A stretch of DNA of 58,053 bases from Runella sp. (GTDB lineage Bacteria; Bacteroidota; Bacteroidia; Cytophagales; Spirosomataceae). The position numbers were made by a program, and so were the translations under genes. Every line of letters starts with the position of its first letter. Positions within the stretch are counted from its first letter, which is position 1. The notes under the pieces are model-generated. The model was not told the origin of the DNA, ran no database searches, and saw nothing but the letters and a program-made list of their open reading frames with translations. The stretch is from positions 1 through 58,053 of the forward strand of contig NZ_JAIXST010000084.1 of the NCBI RefSeq assembly GCF_027484545.1. Reading direction: 5' to 3'. Below, piece after piece: positions 34,550 to 43,975 of this stretch.

Positions 34550-35644
34550 TTATTTACATCCTTTGGATTCGATTACGATCTGGGCATCCACTTCTTTGTA
34601 CGTAGCACCGATGATACCGCAGATCAAATCAAGCTTATCATACAGCGACTCATTGCCCAACGCCGTAGTGATGACACAACCCGCCAGCGCCTCTTCATTA
34701 TACAGCATTTTGACGCCATAGCGGGTTTCAACGGCCTTCAATACTTCAATCACCGATACATCTTCGTAGCGAACCGGGAGCGTTGACACCTGTGGCTGTA
34801 CAATCGGCATGGGAACTTCCACCAATTTACGATTGAAGTTTTCCGTCTCCCTGCTGTAAACCACCTGCTGATTGGGCAACAGAATAACCCCTTTGGTTTC
34901 AGGGTCGGTCAGGTTGATACGTTTCTGTTGAAAAACCGATACCCGACCGCTGCTGACTTTTACAGACACCTGTTTATCCCCCTCAAAAGCTCTGATTCGA
35001 AAACTTGTCCCCAGTACTTTCGTCACTACTTCATTGGCATAGACGTAAAAGGGACGGTGGTGGTCTTTGGCAATGTCAAAGGAGGCTTCGCCGCTTAGAA
35101 AAACCGTTCGTTTTTCTTTTTCAAAATGAGAGGGGTAACTGAGGCGGCTGTTTTTTTCCAGCCAAATCACACTTCCGTCTTCCAGATTCACCCGGAGGGG
35201 CGCATCCTTAGCATTCATTTTTTCAATTAATGAATTTTTATCCTCCACCGCAGCCACCAAATCTCCGTAGGTTACGGTATCAATTTGCGGATTCTTCTGA
35301 AGATACCATCCCAAACCGAGGGCCAGCGCAATCCCGGCGGCCCAACGCAGGGCTGGCAGGCCCGGAAGTCGGCGAACAATCGGCAATTTTTCCGAGACTG
35401 TTTCCGTTACTTTATCTCTTTGAATATCTGCCCAAATCCGATTCAGATCAAATTCAGGAAGGTCACGTTCTTCCGCTTCCTTCATTTCCAGTACCAGCCG
35501 ACGGGCTTCCTGCATAAGCTCAGTCTTCATCGGGTATTGACCCATGAAATGCTGCCAGTAGGCATCGTCTCCACCCGTTAAGGCCCAATTGACAAAACGG
35601 TCGTCGTTTAGAAAGTCCTGAATCTGATAATAGTGATAATTCAT
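34550..35644 (-). CDS. FecR-family anti-sigma factor
   Basis: A 364-aa inner-membrane protein with a short cytoplasmic N-terminal domain (about 1-90, FVNWALTGGDDAYW), one TM helix (WAAGIALALGLGWYL, about 99-113), a periplasmic FecR domain (VNLEDGSVIWLEKNSRLSYPSHF, GEASFDIAKDHHRPFYVYANE, VKVLGTSFRIRAF) and a C-terminal DUF4974-like domain (YEDVSVIEVLKAVETRYGVK). It should hold the ECF sigma factor inactive until the STN domain of SusC signals substrate. It lies between sigma and susC. Confidence 0.93.
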   Translation of the reverse strand: MNYHYYQIQDFLNDDRFVNWALTGGDDAYWQHFMGQYPMKTELMQEARRLVLEMKEAEERDLPEFDLNRIWADIQRDKVTETVSEKLPIVRRLPGLPALRWAAGIALALGLGWYLQKNPQIDTVTYGDLVAAVEDKNSLIEKMNAKDAPLRVNLEDGSVIWLEKNSRLSYPSHFEKEKRTVFLSGEASFDIAKDHHRPFYVYANEVVTKVLGTSFRIRAFEGDKQVSVKVSSGRVSVFQQKRINLTDPETKGVILLPNQQVVYSRETENFNRKLVEVPMPIVQPQVSTLPVRYEDVSVIEVLKAVETRYGVKMLYNEEALAGCVITTALGNESLYDKLDLICGIIGATYKEVDAQIVIESKGCK

Positions 35645-35726
35645 CTTGATTGAAGTCTAAATACTTCTCTATAAGTAGAGGTACTGTGAATTGAAAATAG
35701 TAACCGAAAAAAGAAAACTTTTTTAT

Positions 35727-35763
35727 AAAAAAGCCTGTAAACATTACAAAACGTTTACAGGCT
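35727..35763 (-). terminator. Hairpin terminator between sigma and fecR
   Basis: AGCCTGTAAAC (35732-35742) pairs perfectly with GTTTACAGGCT (35753-35763). On the minus strand the stem is followed by six T. It could attenuate transcription from sigma into fecR. Confidence 0.75.
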
Positions 35764-35796
35764 ATACTAAAGTAATGTATTTAAGGACAAAAATAT

Positions 35797-36420
35797 CTAT
35801 CGCAGGATGAATAACAGTAAAACGGAGATGAGGGTTCTGAGGCTCAGGCGAAGAACGGCGTAGGACTTGGACAGAAGATTTTTCACTACCTGTTTGGGCA
35901 GTGCCATGAGTTCAGCGGTTTCGTCCAGTGTCAATTCCTGATAGAAACGCAGGTGGATCGCTTCCCGCTGCCGATTGGTCAGTTTACCGAGGGCCGTTTC
36001 AATAACTTTCGAGCGGTTGACCGCCGCTTCCACCTCAAAGGATTGGTTCTCGCCGGAGAGCGTCACCAAATAATCCAGAAAATCGTTAACATCTTCCGCC
36101 CCTTCCAATACATCATTTTTTACAGTACGCGAAAGCTGATTCCGCAGGGCACGAAAGAGATAGAATTTGACATTAGATACTTCGCTTAAAAATTCACGGC
36201 GACGCCATAGATCCATGAACAGGTCATGGATGGCGTCTTCCACCAACGATCGGTTTGACACGATTCGATACCCATATCCTGCCAATGATTTGGCATACTG
36301 TCGGTAAAGTTGCTCAAATGCCTGATCGCTGCCCTGCTTAAAGGAAAGCCATAGCTCGGTATCCGTTTGATTTGTAGCCAAAGTAGGTAAGTTAATTACA
36401 TTTGTATTACTTTTTGACAC
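35797..36420 (-). CDS. ECF RNA polymerase sigma factor
   Basis: A 207-aa sigma-70 factor with region 2 (about 35-105, FEQLYRQYAKSLAGYGYRIV, DAIHDLFMDLWRRRE) and region 4 (about 140-190, LGKLTNRQREAIHLRFYQELTLDETAELMALP). It starts with GTG at 36420; no in-frame ATG exists before residue about 69. With FecR and the STN-bearing SusC it forms the standard Bacteroidota trans-envelope system controlling this glycan locus. Confidence 0.93.
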   Translation of the reverse strand: MSKSNTNVINLPTLATNQTDTELWLSFKQGSDQAFEQLYRQYAKSLAGYGYRIVSNRSLVEDAIHDLFMDLWRRREFLSEVSNVKFYLFRALRNQLSRTVKNDVLEGAEDVNDFLDYLVTLSGENQSFEVEAAVNRSKVIETALGKLTNRQREAIHLRFYQELTLDETAELMALPKQVVKNLLSKSYAVLRLSLRTLISVLLLFILR

Positions 36421-36639
36421 AAATGTAATTGTTTTATTCGATAAATAAATAGACTTATTCTAAGATTATCTGCCGCAATTTTAGCGTATAATTCCACTAT
36501 TTTGGCAAAGGGTTAAACAAATATTGTATTGACTCTGACTTAGCGACACTTTAATTTACAAATAAAAAAGAGCAGTTAAATAACCACCCTTTTACATTCA
36601 TCACTTTATCTATCTACTTTGATTCTCAACTCCCATTTC
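36421..36639. other. Intergenic region, AT-rich, nothing recognised
   Basis: It separates the end of the MFS gene from the start of the sigma gene, both on the minus strand. I see no tRNA, strong hairpin or additional ORF. It should hold the sigma promoter, but no convincing one was found. Confidence 0.4.
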
Positions 36640-37878
36640 TTATTTTTCCAGAAAATCGAGGTCTTTATCGTGGGTTTCGGCCATGGTCAGCGTGCAGTAA
36701 AGGCCAATCACAAAACATACCGCCCCCACCAGCGCCCCCGACTCCGTCACACTGAATGTGTTTTTGAAATAGCCGAACAGCGTCGTCATCAACACCACCG
36801 TGCCCCGAACCATGTTCGGGATTGTCGTCGCTGCCGTTGCCCGAAGGTTCGTACCGAACTGCTCGGCACCAATTGTGACAAACATCGCCCAATACCCGAT
36901 GCCGATGCCTAACAGCATCGTCAGCCCGTAAAACACCTTCGCCTTTTCAATGCCTCCGAATAAGTACACTACACTGCATACCAACGTAAACAACATTAAA
37001 TACAGTACGGCTTTTTTGCGCGATTGCAGCCAATGACTCAGAAAACCACTCCCTAAATCACCCGCCGAAAGCCCGATGTAACACCACATGATGGAAAGAC
37101 CCGGTTTGACGGGCTCAGTGATGTTCAACGCTTTGCCGAATTCATTACTGAAAGTCGCCAAAATGCCAATCACAAACCAAGTCGGCAAACCCATACCAAT
37201 ACATTTCAAATAGCGAATCAAGCGGTCCCGATTAGTAAACAGCGAAAAGAAATTGCCTTTCCGGATATGCTTTTGTTCTTTGATAGCTGCAAATGCCCCG
37301 GATTCAAACACACCTATTCTGAGCAACAATAATGCGATGCCCATACCGCCACCAATAAAATAAGCAGTTCGCCATGCGAAGATTTCCACTGTAAAATAGG
37401 CAAATACTGCCCCTAAAAGCCCTATACCCGCAACCAAAGATGTCCCTATCGCGCGTAATTGTTTTGGTAAACTCTCTGACACGAGCGTAATACCTGCACC
37501 CAATTCGCCTGCCAAGCCAATACCTGCGACAAAACGAATCACTTTGTACATTTCGGGGTTTTGAACAAATCCGCAAGCGATATTGGCAAGAGAATAGGTG
37601 AGGATTGAGCCAAAAAGCACCGAAAGTCGACCTTTTTTGTCACCTAAAACTCCCCATAAGATGCCGCCCAGCAAAAGGCCGGTCATTTGCCAATTGAGAA
37701 TGCTTGCTCCAACTGTGGAAACCTCTTGTTCACTGAGACCTAAATCTTTAAGGCTTGGTATTCTTACTATTCCAAAAAGAAGTAAGTCATAAATATCTAC
37801 AAAATAGCCCAGCGCCGCTACAATGACCGGGATACTAAATAATTGTTGAAGCTTTGTACGGTCAGCATTTAAAATCAT
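36640..37878 (-). CDS. MFS transporter (sugar/organic acid type)
   Basis: A 412-aa permease with 12 predicted TM helices and the MFS loop-2/3 motif GVLGDKKGRLSVLFG (about 76-90). The central TM region RFVAGIGLAGELGAGITLVSE resembles the sugar/sialate/metabolite:H+ symporter branch. It follows the SIS-ROK-SIS genes on the same strand with an 80-nt gap, so it may be the last gene of that operon and import a sugar or sugar acid. Confidence 0.85.
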   Translation of the reverse strand: MILNADRTKLQQLFSIPVIVAALGYFVDIYDLLLFGIVRIPSLKDLGLSEQEVSTVGASILNWQMTGLLLGGILWGVLGDKKGRLSVLFGSILTYSLANIACGFVQNPEMYKVIRFVAGIGLAGELGAGITLVSESLPKQLRAIGTSLVAGIGLLGAVFAYFTVEIFAWRTAYFIGGGMGIALLLLRIGVFESGAFAAIKEQKHIRKGNFFSLFTNRDRLIRYLKCIGMGLPTWFVIGILATFSNEFGKALNITEPVKPGLSIMWCYIGLSAGDLGSGFLSHWLQSRKKAVLYLMLFTLVCSVVYLFGGIEKAKVFYGLTMLLGIGIGYWAMFVTIGAEQFGTNLRATAATTIPNMVRGTVVLMTTLFGYFKNTFSVTESGALVGAVCFVIGLYCTLTMAETHDKDLDFLEK

Positions 37879-37958
37879 TATAAATGAAGGTTAGCAATTT
37901 ATATTTTTCGTTCAGGTGGAAAACGGAGATATGAAGCGGTTTTGAAGGAGACAATGTC

Positions 37959-38528
37959 TTAAATAACAGCGTTTTCCATAAAGGCATAACAAATCAAATG
38001 GCAAATTCCCATGTGGGCATCTTCTACCCTTCCGAAATGCGTGTCTTCTACAACAATCACAAAATCGGCGGTGTCGGCCAGTTTTCCCCGCTGTTTTCCG
38101 ACCAGTGCAATGGTAAAAACACCCGCTTTCCGCGCCCAGTCGACGGCTTTGATTAGATTGGGGGAATTACCGCTGACGCTCATCACCATGAGCAGGTCTC
38201 CCGGTTGGGCAAAATTCATGAGTTGTCTTACAAACACATCGTCGTAGGCGTAATCATTACCCAGAGCAGTCATCCAGGCGGTATTGTCATTGAGCGACAT
38301 ACCCCGAAATCTTCTGTTGAGTTTGTCAGACGCCCCTTTGCTCAGATCGGTGATAAAATGAGACGCGTTGGCGGCACTACCGCCGTTACCGCACACAAAA
38401 ATCTGACGATTTTCGTCCAGCGCCTTTTTATACAGGGCAATAAGCTGCTTGATTTGTTCGTGCGGGAGGCTGCTTATTACCCGTTGATGTTTTTGAAGAT
38501 AATCGGTAATAAATTCAGTATTTTCCAT
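37959..38528 (-). CDS. SIS-domain isomerase, GmhA-like (first copy)
   Basis: A 189-aa SIS-domain protein from the ATG at 38528 (MENTEFI), 2 nt after the ROK stop codon. The phosphosugar-binding motif FVCGNGGSAANASHFITDL (about 44-62) and SVSGNSPNLIKAVDWAR (about 117-133) match sedoheptulose-7-phosphate isomerase GmhA. It is clearly paralogous to the SIS protein at 39448-40035 on the other side of the ROK gene. No heptose genes are nearby, so a catabolic isomerase role for a phosphorylated sugar seems more likely than LPS synthesis. Confidence 0.83.
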   Translation of the reverse strand: MENTEFITDYLQKHQRVISSLPHEQIKQLIALYKKALDENRQIFVCGNGGSAANASHFITDLSKGASDKLNRRFRGMSLNDNTAWMTALGNDYAYDDVFVRQLMNFAQPGDLLMVMSVSGNSPNLIKAVDWARKAGVFTIALVGKQRGKLADTADFVIVVEDTHFGRVEDAHMGICHLICYAFMENAVI

Positions 38529-38530
38529 TA

Positions 38531-39451
38531 TTATTTCTGTTCGGTATTTTGATGAATAAGGCATAAGGCACCGACCGGCACCGCTTTTTCTTTGAGTTCG
38601 GAAAGACGAACCTCGGGTCCGGGCCGATAGGCGCTGACCAAATGCCGGGGCAATGCACGCTGTACCGCTTCGGCCAGCGGCTCACCAATCAGCGACACCC
38701 CGCCGCCCAGCACAATCACCTGAGGGTTGAAAAGATGAACGCAGTGCGACAGACCCCAGGCCAGCGTATCGGCGTAGTCAGCGAGTATCTCTTCGGCGAC
38801 GACATCTCCCTTCAGAAGTGCCGGATGCAAAAATTCCGCTTCTCCGGTATTCTTTCCCCCGGCCAGTTGTTTTAATGCCGAATCCTCAGGCAATTGCGGT
38901 AATACCTTTCTGATGACGGCATCCAGTGCCCAGCCGGAGCAGTATGATTCGAGCGTATTTCCCTGTCGGTCAAGCGTCATGAGCCCAACCTCCGCTTCAC
39001 CGGGCGCGTTGCCGTAATAAAGGCGGCCGCCGACAACCATCCCTCCGCCGACCCCGCTGCCCAGCGTAACGTACAGTTGCTGTTCAAATCCCCGACCCGA
39101 CCCGTAATGAGCTTCCCCCAGGGCCGCTGTGTTGGCATCATTTTCAATAAACACATCAGCGGAATAACGAAGGTTGAACCATTTTTTCAGTTCAAAACCC
39201 GACCACCCGCCGATTTGATGAGAAGCGGCAACAACTCCTGTCTTTCGGTTCACGGGCCCGCCGAAACCCACGCCGATGTGACACGACGGTTGTGCAAGGT
39301 CATTGAGGGTTTCCTCAATTTTTTCTAAAATACCTGCCGCTCCCTTCTCTTTTTCAACGTTGAATCGAAACAGGGTCTCAATTTCTCCGGTGTCAGGGTT
39401 GCCGACGGCAATCTGCAGTTTGGTGCCGCCGATCTCAATTCCGATGTTCAT
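38531..39451 (-). CDS. ROK-family sugar kinase
   Basis: A 306-aa ROK protein without a DNA-binding domain, so a kinase. The ATP site is [14 protein letters not shown] (about 3-16). The active site [19 protein letters not shown] (about 104-122) contains the catalytic Asp of the END motif. [17 protein letters not shown] follows. The usual zinc-binding CxCGxxGC motif is replaced by LESYCSG. Its ATG overlaps the stop of SIS copy 2 by 4 nt and it is followed after 2 nt by SIS copy 1, so all three are co-translated. Confidence 0.88.
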   Translation of the reverse strand: MNIGIEIGGTKLQIAVGNPDTGEIETLFRFNVEKEKGAAGILEKIEETLNDLAQPSCHIGVGFGGPVNRKTGVVAASHQIGGWSGFELKKWFNLRYSADVFIENDANTAALGEAHYGSGRGFEQQLYVTLGSGVGGGMVVGGRLYYGNAPGEAEVGLMTLDRQGNTLESYCSGWALDAVIRKVLPQLPEDSALKQLAGGKNTGEAEFLHPALLKGDVVAEEILADYADTLAWGLSHCVHLFNPQVIVLGGGVSLIGEPLAEAVQRALPRHLVSAYRPGPEVRLSELKEKAVPVGALCLIHQNTEQK

Positions 39452-40035
39452 GGCTGTTCGATTAATAATTGTTCAATGCCTAAAATAAGGCTGTGGATGA
39501 TTTTGATATGGATTTCCTGAATACGGTCTGCGTATCCGAAATGCGGAACCCGTATTTCGACATCGCCGATATCGGCCAGTTTTCCGCCGTCTTTTCCGGT
39601 CAGAATGACCGTTTTTATTCCCTGACGACGGGCTGTAGTTATCGCATTGACAATGCTGTCGGATTGACCGCTTGTGCTGATGGCCAGCAGTATATCACCG
39701 GGGCGACCCACGCCTTCCACGAAGCGGCTGAATACGTGGTCATAACCGAAATCATTGCCGACGCAGGAAAGGTGGGAAGGATCGGAAATGGCCAGTGCCG
39801 CCAGCGGCCGACGGTTGTTTCGGTACCTTCCGGTAAGTTCTTCGGCAAAATGCATAGCATCACAGTGTGAGCCGCCGTTGCCGCAACTCAGTATCTTACC
39901 GCCTGACTGAAGGCTCTCAGCCATCATTTCAACCGCTTTCCCGATCTGAAAAAAATGGTCATTGTTATTCACAAAATCCTGAAGCACTTTCTGTGCTTCC
40001 ATGAACTCGTATCGAACGGTTTCCTGTAAAGTCAT
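39448..40035 (-). CDS. SIS-domain isomerase, GmhA-like (second copy)
   Basis: A 195-aa SIS protein with [29 protein letters not shown] (about 50-78) and [18 protein letters not shown] (about 119-136). The [15 protein letters not shown] pattern is very close to true GmhA, more so than the partner copy. It lies 15 nt after the DUF2231/cytochrome gene and is coupled to the ROK gene. Confidence 0.85.
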   Translation of the reverse strand: MTLQETVRYEFMEAQKVLQDFVNNNDHFFQIGKAVEMMAESLQSGGKILSCGNGGSHCDAMHFAEELTGRYRNNRRPLAALAISDPSHLSCVGNDFGYDHVFSRFVEGVGRPGDILLAISTSGQSDSIVNAITTARRQGIKTVILTGKDGGKLADIGDVEIRVPHFGYADRIQEIHIKIIHSLILGIEQLLIEQP

Positions 40036-40050
40036 TTTAAGTTCTGCATT

Positions 40051-41436
40051 TTATTGGGTTACTAATTCCGTTGAAGGCCACCCGGATTTAATTTTTTCAA
40101 TTCCTGTCGGCGTCACATTTGTATGGTACAGATAGATTGCCTTTAAATTTTTAAGTGCTGAAAGTTTCTGAAGGCCCGCATCACTTACCTGTGTATCATA
40201 CAGATTGAGCGTTTGCAGATTTTTTAAACGGGCAATGTATTCCATTCCTCTGTCCGTCACGGAAGTATGATCCAATTCCAGGCGGGTCAGCTGTTCAAGC
40301 TTTGCAATATCCGCCAACCCGCCGTCCGTAATTTCGGTATCGCTCAGGCGCAGCCACACGAGCTGTTTAGACAGCGGCAAAAGCAGTTTTGTCTGTCGGT
40401 CATTAAAGGAAGGCAGATTGATAAAATTGGCGGAAAGGTAATTGTTGTCTGCGGCAATGGGTTTAAGGTAAGCCCCCAATTGAAGCAATGCATCAATATC
40501 GCGGTCATTGGCCTTGTCTACTTCAGATACAGGCACCAACGATGAGCCTTTCGGCTCTCCTTCATTCCCGGCAGGTCCCCCGACTGTTAGTTTAGACACT
40601 ATTTTCCTGATCAGATCGGATTTAGGAACCTGTGCTACCGTCTTATCGAAACTTGCTCCCTGCTCCAGCCACCAGTGAATCAGGGCTGTTTCATTTTCAT
40701 TAAGCTGCGGTTTTCCTTTCGGAGGCATGTGCTTTTCATCTTCTTCCGGCAGCAGCAGCCGGGTATACAAGGCAGATTCGGCAGGATTTCCGGCAGTAAT
40801 GACCGGACCGTTCTTACCTCCTTTTTTAAGAAAATCAATATTATCCAGTCGTAAGTTTCCCTTCTGTTTTTCGGCATTATGACACTGACGGCATTTTTGT
40901 TCCAGTACCGGTTCGATGAGATCGGCATAGACGAGCGCTTTTGTCGAATCGGTAACGGGTACTTTTTTAGGAAGCGGAGAGGAAGCGGCTCCTCTTCCCG
41001 CCATGGCAAGGATAGGTTGGGTTAAATAATCAGAGCCGTGGGTCAGATTGCCGCCGAAATGCCCTGCAAGCACAAGCAGAAGCCCGATGCAGACACTCAG
41101 CGCTTTTGAAACAGTCGCCTTGACGGGAAACCTTTTCAACAAATAAGCCGTACAGGCGGCGACGGCCAAGGCTATGCCCGACCATTGGTGGTAACTGACG
41201 GCCTCATCATTGTAACCGCCTTCCTGTTTGAGTAAAAAACCCGCTGCACAGCCTGCAACGGCACTTACCGCTCCCCAGAAAAGGAGTATTTTTTGGGCAG
41301 GCATCAGGTTTTGATTTGCAGGTTTATGGATAAAAAATTCCAAAACAACGGCAATGGCCAAAATACCGATTGGCAGGTGAATAATCAGGGGATGTAATCG
41401 GCCCGCAAACTGTACCAGAGCTTCTGAAGGAGACAT
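40051..41436 (-). CDS. DUF2231 membrane protein with cytochrome c and leucine-rich repeats
   Basis: A 461-aa protein. Residues 5-140 hold about four TM helices of DUF2231 type (FAGRLHPLIIHLPIGILAIAVVLEFF). A Planctomycete-type cytochrome c segment (PVLEQKCRQCHNAEKQKGNLRL about 175-196, then KHMPPKGKPQL) follows. Leucine-rich repeats (LTRLELDHTSVTDRGMEYIARLKNLQTLNLYDTQVSDAGLQ-type, about 340-450) end the protein. The three-part form is known from Planctomycetes and some Bacteroidota. It lies in the same operon as DUF1549/DUF1553 and DUF1501 proteins and probably anchors a haem for electron transfer. Confidence 0.85.
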   Translation of the reverse strand: MSPSEALVQFAGRLHPLIIHLPIGILAIAVVLEFFIHKPANQNLMPAQKILLFWGAVSAVAGCAAGFLLKQEGGYNDEAVSYHQWSGIALAVAACTAYLLKRFPVKATVSKALSVCIGLLLVLAGHFGGNLTHGSDYLTQPILAMAGRGAASSPLPKKVPVTDSTKALVYADLIEPVLEQKCRQCHNAEKQKGNLRLDNIDFLKKGGKNGPVITAGNPAESALYTRLLLPEEDEKHMPPKGKPQLNENETALIHWWLEQGASFDKTVAQVPKSDLIRKIVSKLTVGGPAGNEGEPKGSSLVPVSEVDKANDRDIDALLQLGAYLKPIAADNNYLSANFINLPSFNDRQTKLLLPLSKQLVWLRLSDTEITDGGLADIAKLEQLTRLELDHTSVTDRGMEYIARLKNLQTLNLYDTQVSDAGLQKLSALKNLKAIYLYHTNVTPTGIEKIKSGWPSTELVTQ

Positions 41437-41458
41437 TTATGAAAAGTAAAAGGATGAT

Positions 41459-42508
41459 TTATACCCTTTCCAACTTAATGGGATAGGTCTTTTCGGATAA
41501 CCACTGCGCAACGTATACATTCTCGTCGCTGTCAATATAAACATCATGGGGGTGCATAAACACTTTAAACGGGTCTTCCTTTTGCTGGGGTTGCAACACT
41601 CCGTTTATATAGGTTGGTGCTGAGCCTCCGGGGGTAGAAATCACTTTGTTTTCTTTATCTAAAATTTGAAAGTATCCTGAGTTGGCATATTCCTGCGAGG
41701 TGGAGCGGAACACTGCCGCAAAAATGTAGTCTTTATGAATACGGGGACGACAAACAAATGAGCCCGGCAAAGGAACGGCACTTAAGTATTTCCCGTCCAA
41801 AGTGAAATATTTTAAGCAGTTTCTTTTGCGGTCGGTAATGAACAGTCGATAATTTCTGCTGTCTCTGGTATCGACGGTGATCCCGTGGCAGCAGTCAAAT
41901 TTTTCCGTAAGACTTTCCCCGCCTCCCCCGAAGTGACGAATCAACTTTCCGTGTCTGTCGTAGTGCAATACATAATTCAGTCCGTATCCGTCCACCACGT
42001 ACATATCGCCGTTGGCAGGGTTCACTGCCGTTTCAGTAGGACGATACTGATAAGGAGCTTCGTATAATCCTGTTTCTCTCGGGTAATCCAGTTTTAAAAT
42101 TTCTCGCCCTTTCAAGTCGGTTTTGATGACCTGATTCCGTTTGTGATCCGTAATTAATAAAAACTGGTCGCTGCCTTCCCCGGCAATTGTAAACCCATGC
42201 GCTCCCGGATAGGAATTCCCCCAGGTCTCCACTAATTTCCCTGACTTGTCGTACACCAAAACATTGTTTTTAACTTCATCGGTCAAAAGCAAAATTCGGC
42301 CTTTAGAATCTTCGATCAGTTCATGGCAGTTATTCACCGGATTTTTACCGGCATCCAAAATTCCCCAGCCGGGAACAACTTTGTAACGATGACTTCCGTG
42401 ACCGATAATGACCTCGTTACCCCGGCGTGATGCAGCGCCTGCTTTTGGCAGAAATGCAGCCGTAACGGCCAGTGATCCTGCGCGTAAAAATGCTCTTCTT
42501 GATTTCAT
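41459..42508 (-). CDS. Tat-exported NHL-repeat beta-propeller protein
   Basis: A 349-aa protein starting MKSRRAFLRAGS, a twin-arginine signal. NHL-type blades follow: GRILLLTDEVKNNVLVYDKSG, GAHGFTIAGEG, NGDMYVVDGYGLNYVLHYDRHG and VYIDSDENVYVAQW. Such propellers in these operons resemble peptidyl-alpha-hydroxyglycine lyase-like or 6-bladed NHL proteins, but no activity can be assigned. It lies 6 nt after the DUF1501 gene. Confidence 0.8.
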   Translation of the reverse strand: MKSRRAFLRAGSLAVTAAFLPKAGAASRRGNEVIIGHGSHRYKVVPGWGILDAGKNPVNNCHELIEDSKGRILLLTDEVKNNVLVYDKSGKLVETWGNSYPGAHGFTIAGEGSDQFLLITDHKRNQVIKTDLKGREILKLDYPRETGLYEAPYQYRPTETAVNPANGDMYVVDGYGLNYVLHYDRHGKLIRHFGGGGESLTEKFDCCHGITVDTRDSRNYRLFITDRKRNCLKYFTLDGKYLSAVPLPGSFVCRPRIHKDYIFAAVFRSTSQEYANSGYFQILDKENKVISTPGGSAPTYINGVLQPQQKEDPFKVFMHPHDVYIDSDENVYVAQWLSEKTYPIKLERV

Positions 42509-42514
42509 TGATGA

Positions 42515-43963
42515 TCAGGTTAAAATGGGTTTCACTACGTGACCGTGTACATCGGTGAGTCGGTAACGCCGCCCCTGGTGTTTAAATACCAGACGCTCAT
42601 GGTCAATGCCCATCAGGTGCATGACCGTTGCCTGAAAATCATGCACATGGACGGGATCCCGGAGAATGTTATACCCAAACTCATCGGTTTCGCCGTAAAT
42701 CATTCCCTTTTTGATGCCCGCCCCGGCCATCCAGATTGTAAAGCAGCGCGGATGATGGTCACGTCCGTAGTTTTCTTTCGTGAGTTTACCCTGTGAATAG
42801 TTCGTTCGGCCGAATTCGCCGCCCCAAATCACCAGCGTATCTTCGAGCAGCCCCCTTTGTTTAAGGTCTTTGATAAGTGCCGCTGACGCCTGATCCACAC
42901 TTTTGCACTGAATCTGAATATCTCTGGGCAGGTTGCCGTGCTGGTCCCAGCCCTGATGATAAAGTTGAATGAACCGAACGTCTTTTTCCGCTAATTTTCG
43001 GGCCAGAAGGCAGTTGGCGGCGAATGTACCCGGCATGCGGGATTCTTCCCCGTACATATCGAAGATGTAGTCGGGCTCTTTACCGATGTCCAGCGTTTCG
43101 GGCACCGAAGTCTGCATGCGATAGGCCATTTCATACTGCGCCATTCGCTGATTGATTTCGGGATCCAGCACCTTTTGAGCCTGATTTTGGTGCAGTTTGG
43201 CCAAATAATCCAACATCATTCTGCGGTCGGATTTATCAACTCCTGCGGGATTGTTAAGGTAAAATACCGGATCGGGACCCGACCGAAAAACGACTCCCTG
43301 ATGAATGGAAGGCACAAATCCATTATTCCACAGTTTGGCATACAGCGGCTGATCACCGTTTCTGCCCTTGCTGAGCAGCACCACAAAAGCGGGCAGGTTG
43401 CGGTTTTCGGAGCCCAGCCCGTAGCTGACCCATGAGCCGAAACTCGGCCGCCCTGCCTGTTGCGAGCCCGTCTGAAAAAAAGTAACGGCGGGGTCATGAT
43501 TGATAGCCTCCGTATGCATGGAGCGAATAAAACAGAGTTCGTCCGTTATTTTGGCCGTATGGGGCAATAACTCGCTGACCCACATCCGGTTTTTGCCGTG
43601 CTGAGCAAATTTGAAGGTTGAGCCAGCCAACGGAAATTTTGACTGCGAGGCCGACATGCCCGTTAGTCGCTGCCCGTTTCGAACCGACTCCGGCAAATCC
43701 TGCCCCCACATCTGTTCCAGTTTGGGTTTATAGTCAAAAGTTTCCAACTGAGAAGGGGCACCGCTCTGAAACAGGTAGATGACCCGTTTTGCGCGGGGAG
43801 CAAAATGCGGTTTACCGAGCGATTGGTTTTCGTCCGATGCCGCCAGTGCCCCAAAAGGGTTGAGCAGGGAGGACAGGGCCATGGCTCCGAGTCCGGCACT
43901 TGTCTTTCCCAAAAAAGTCCGGCGGCTCATTTGGTCATGCAATTCATCAATAAGTGTATTCAT
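42515..43963 (-). CDS. DUF1501 protein (alkaline phosphatase/sulfatase-like fold), Tat-exported
   Basis: A 482-aa DUF1501 protein with twin-arginine signal (MSRRTFLGKTSAG, about 11-23) and typical family segments: VIYLFQSGAPSQLETFDYKP (about 59-78), MHTEAINHDPAVTFFQTGSQQAGRPS, QLYHQGWDQHGNLP and TLVIWGGEFGRTNYSQG, then GRDHHPRCFTIWMAG. DUF1501 and DUF1549/1553 proteins occur as a pair in Planctomycetes and Bacteroidota, as here (12-nt gap). The function is not established. Confidence 0.88.
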   Translation of the reverse strand: MNTLIDELHDQMSRRTFLGKTSAGLGAMALSSLLNPFGALAASDENQSLGKPHFAPRAKRVIYLFQSGAPSQLETFDYKPKLEQMWGQDLPESVRNGQRLTGMSASQSKFPLAGSTFKFAQHGKNRMWVSELLPHTAKITDELCFIRSMHTEAINHDPAVTFFQTGSQQAGRPSFGSWVSYGLGSENRNLPAFVVLLSKGRNGDQPLYAKLWNNGFVPSIHQGVVFRSGPDPVFYLNNPAGVDKSDRRMMLDYLAKLHQNQAQKVLDPEINQRMAQYEMAYRMQTSVPETLDIGKEPDYIFDMYGEESRMPGTFAANCLLARKLAEKDVRFIQLYHQGWDQHGNLPRDIQIQCKSVDQASAALIKDLKQRGLLEDTLVIWGGEFGRTNYSQGKLTKENYGRDHHPRCFTIWMAGAGIKKGMIYGETDEFGYNILRDPVHVHDFQATVMHLMGIDHERLVFKHQGRRYRLTDVHGHVVKPILT

Positions 43964-43975
43964 TGTAAAGGCACG

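Noticed and set aside
36410-36435. A -7 box (TACATTTG) for the ECF sigma gene
   Set aside because: It overlaps the GTG start codon, so it would give a leaderless or truncated message; not credible as the main promoter.
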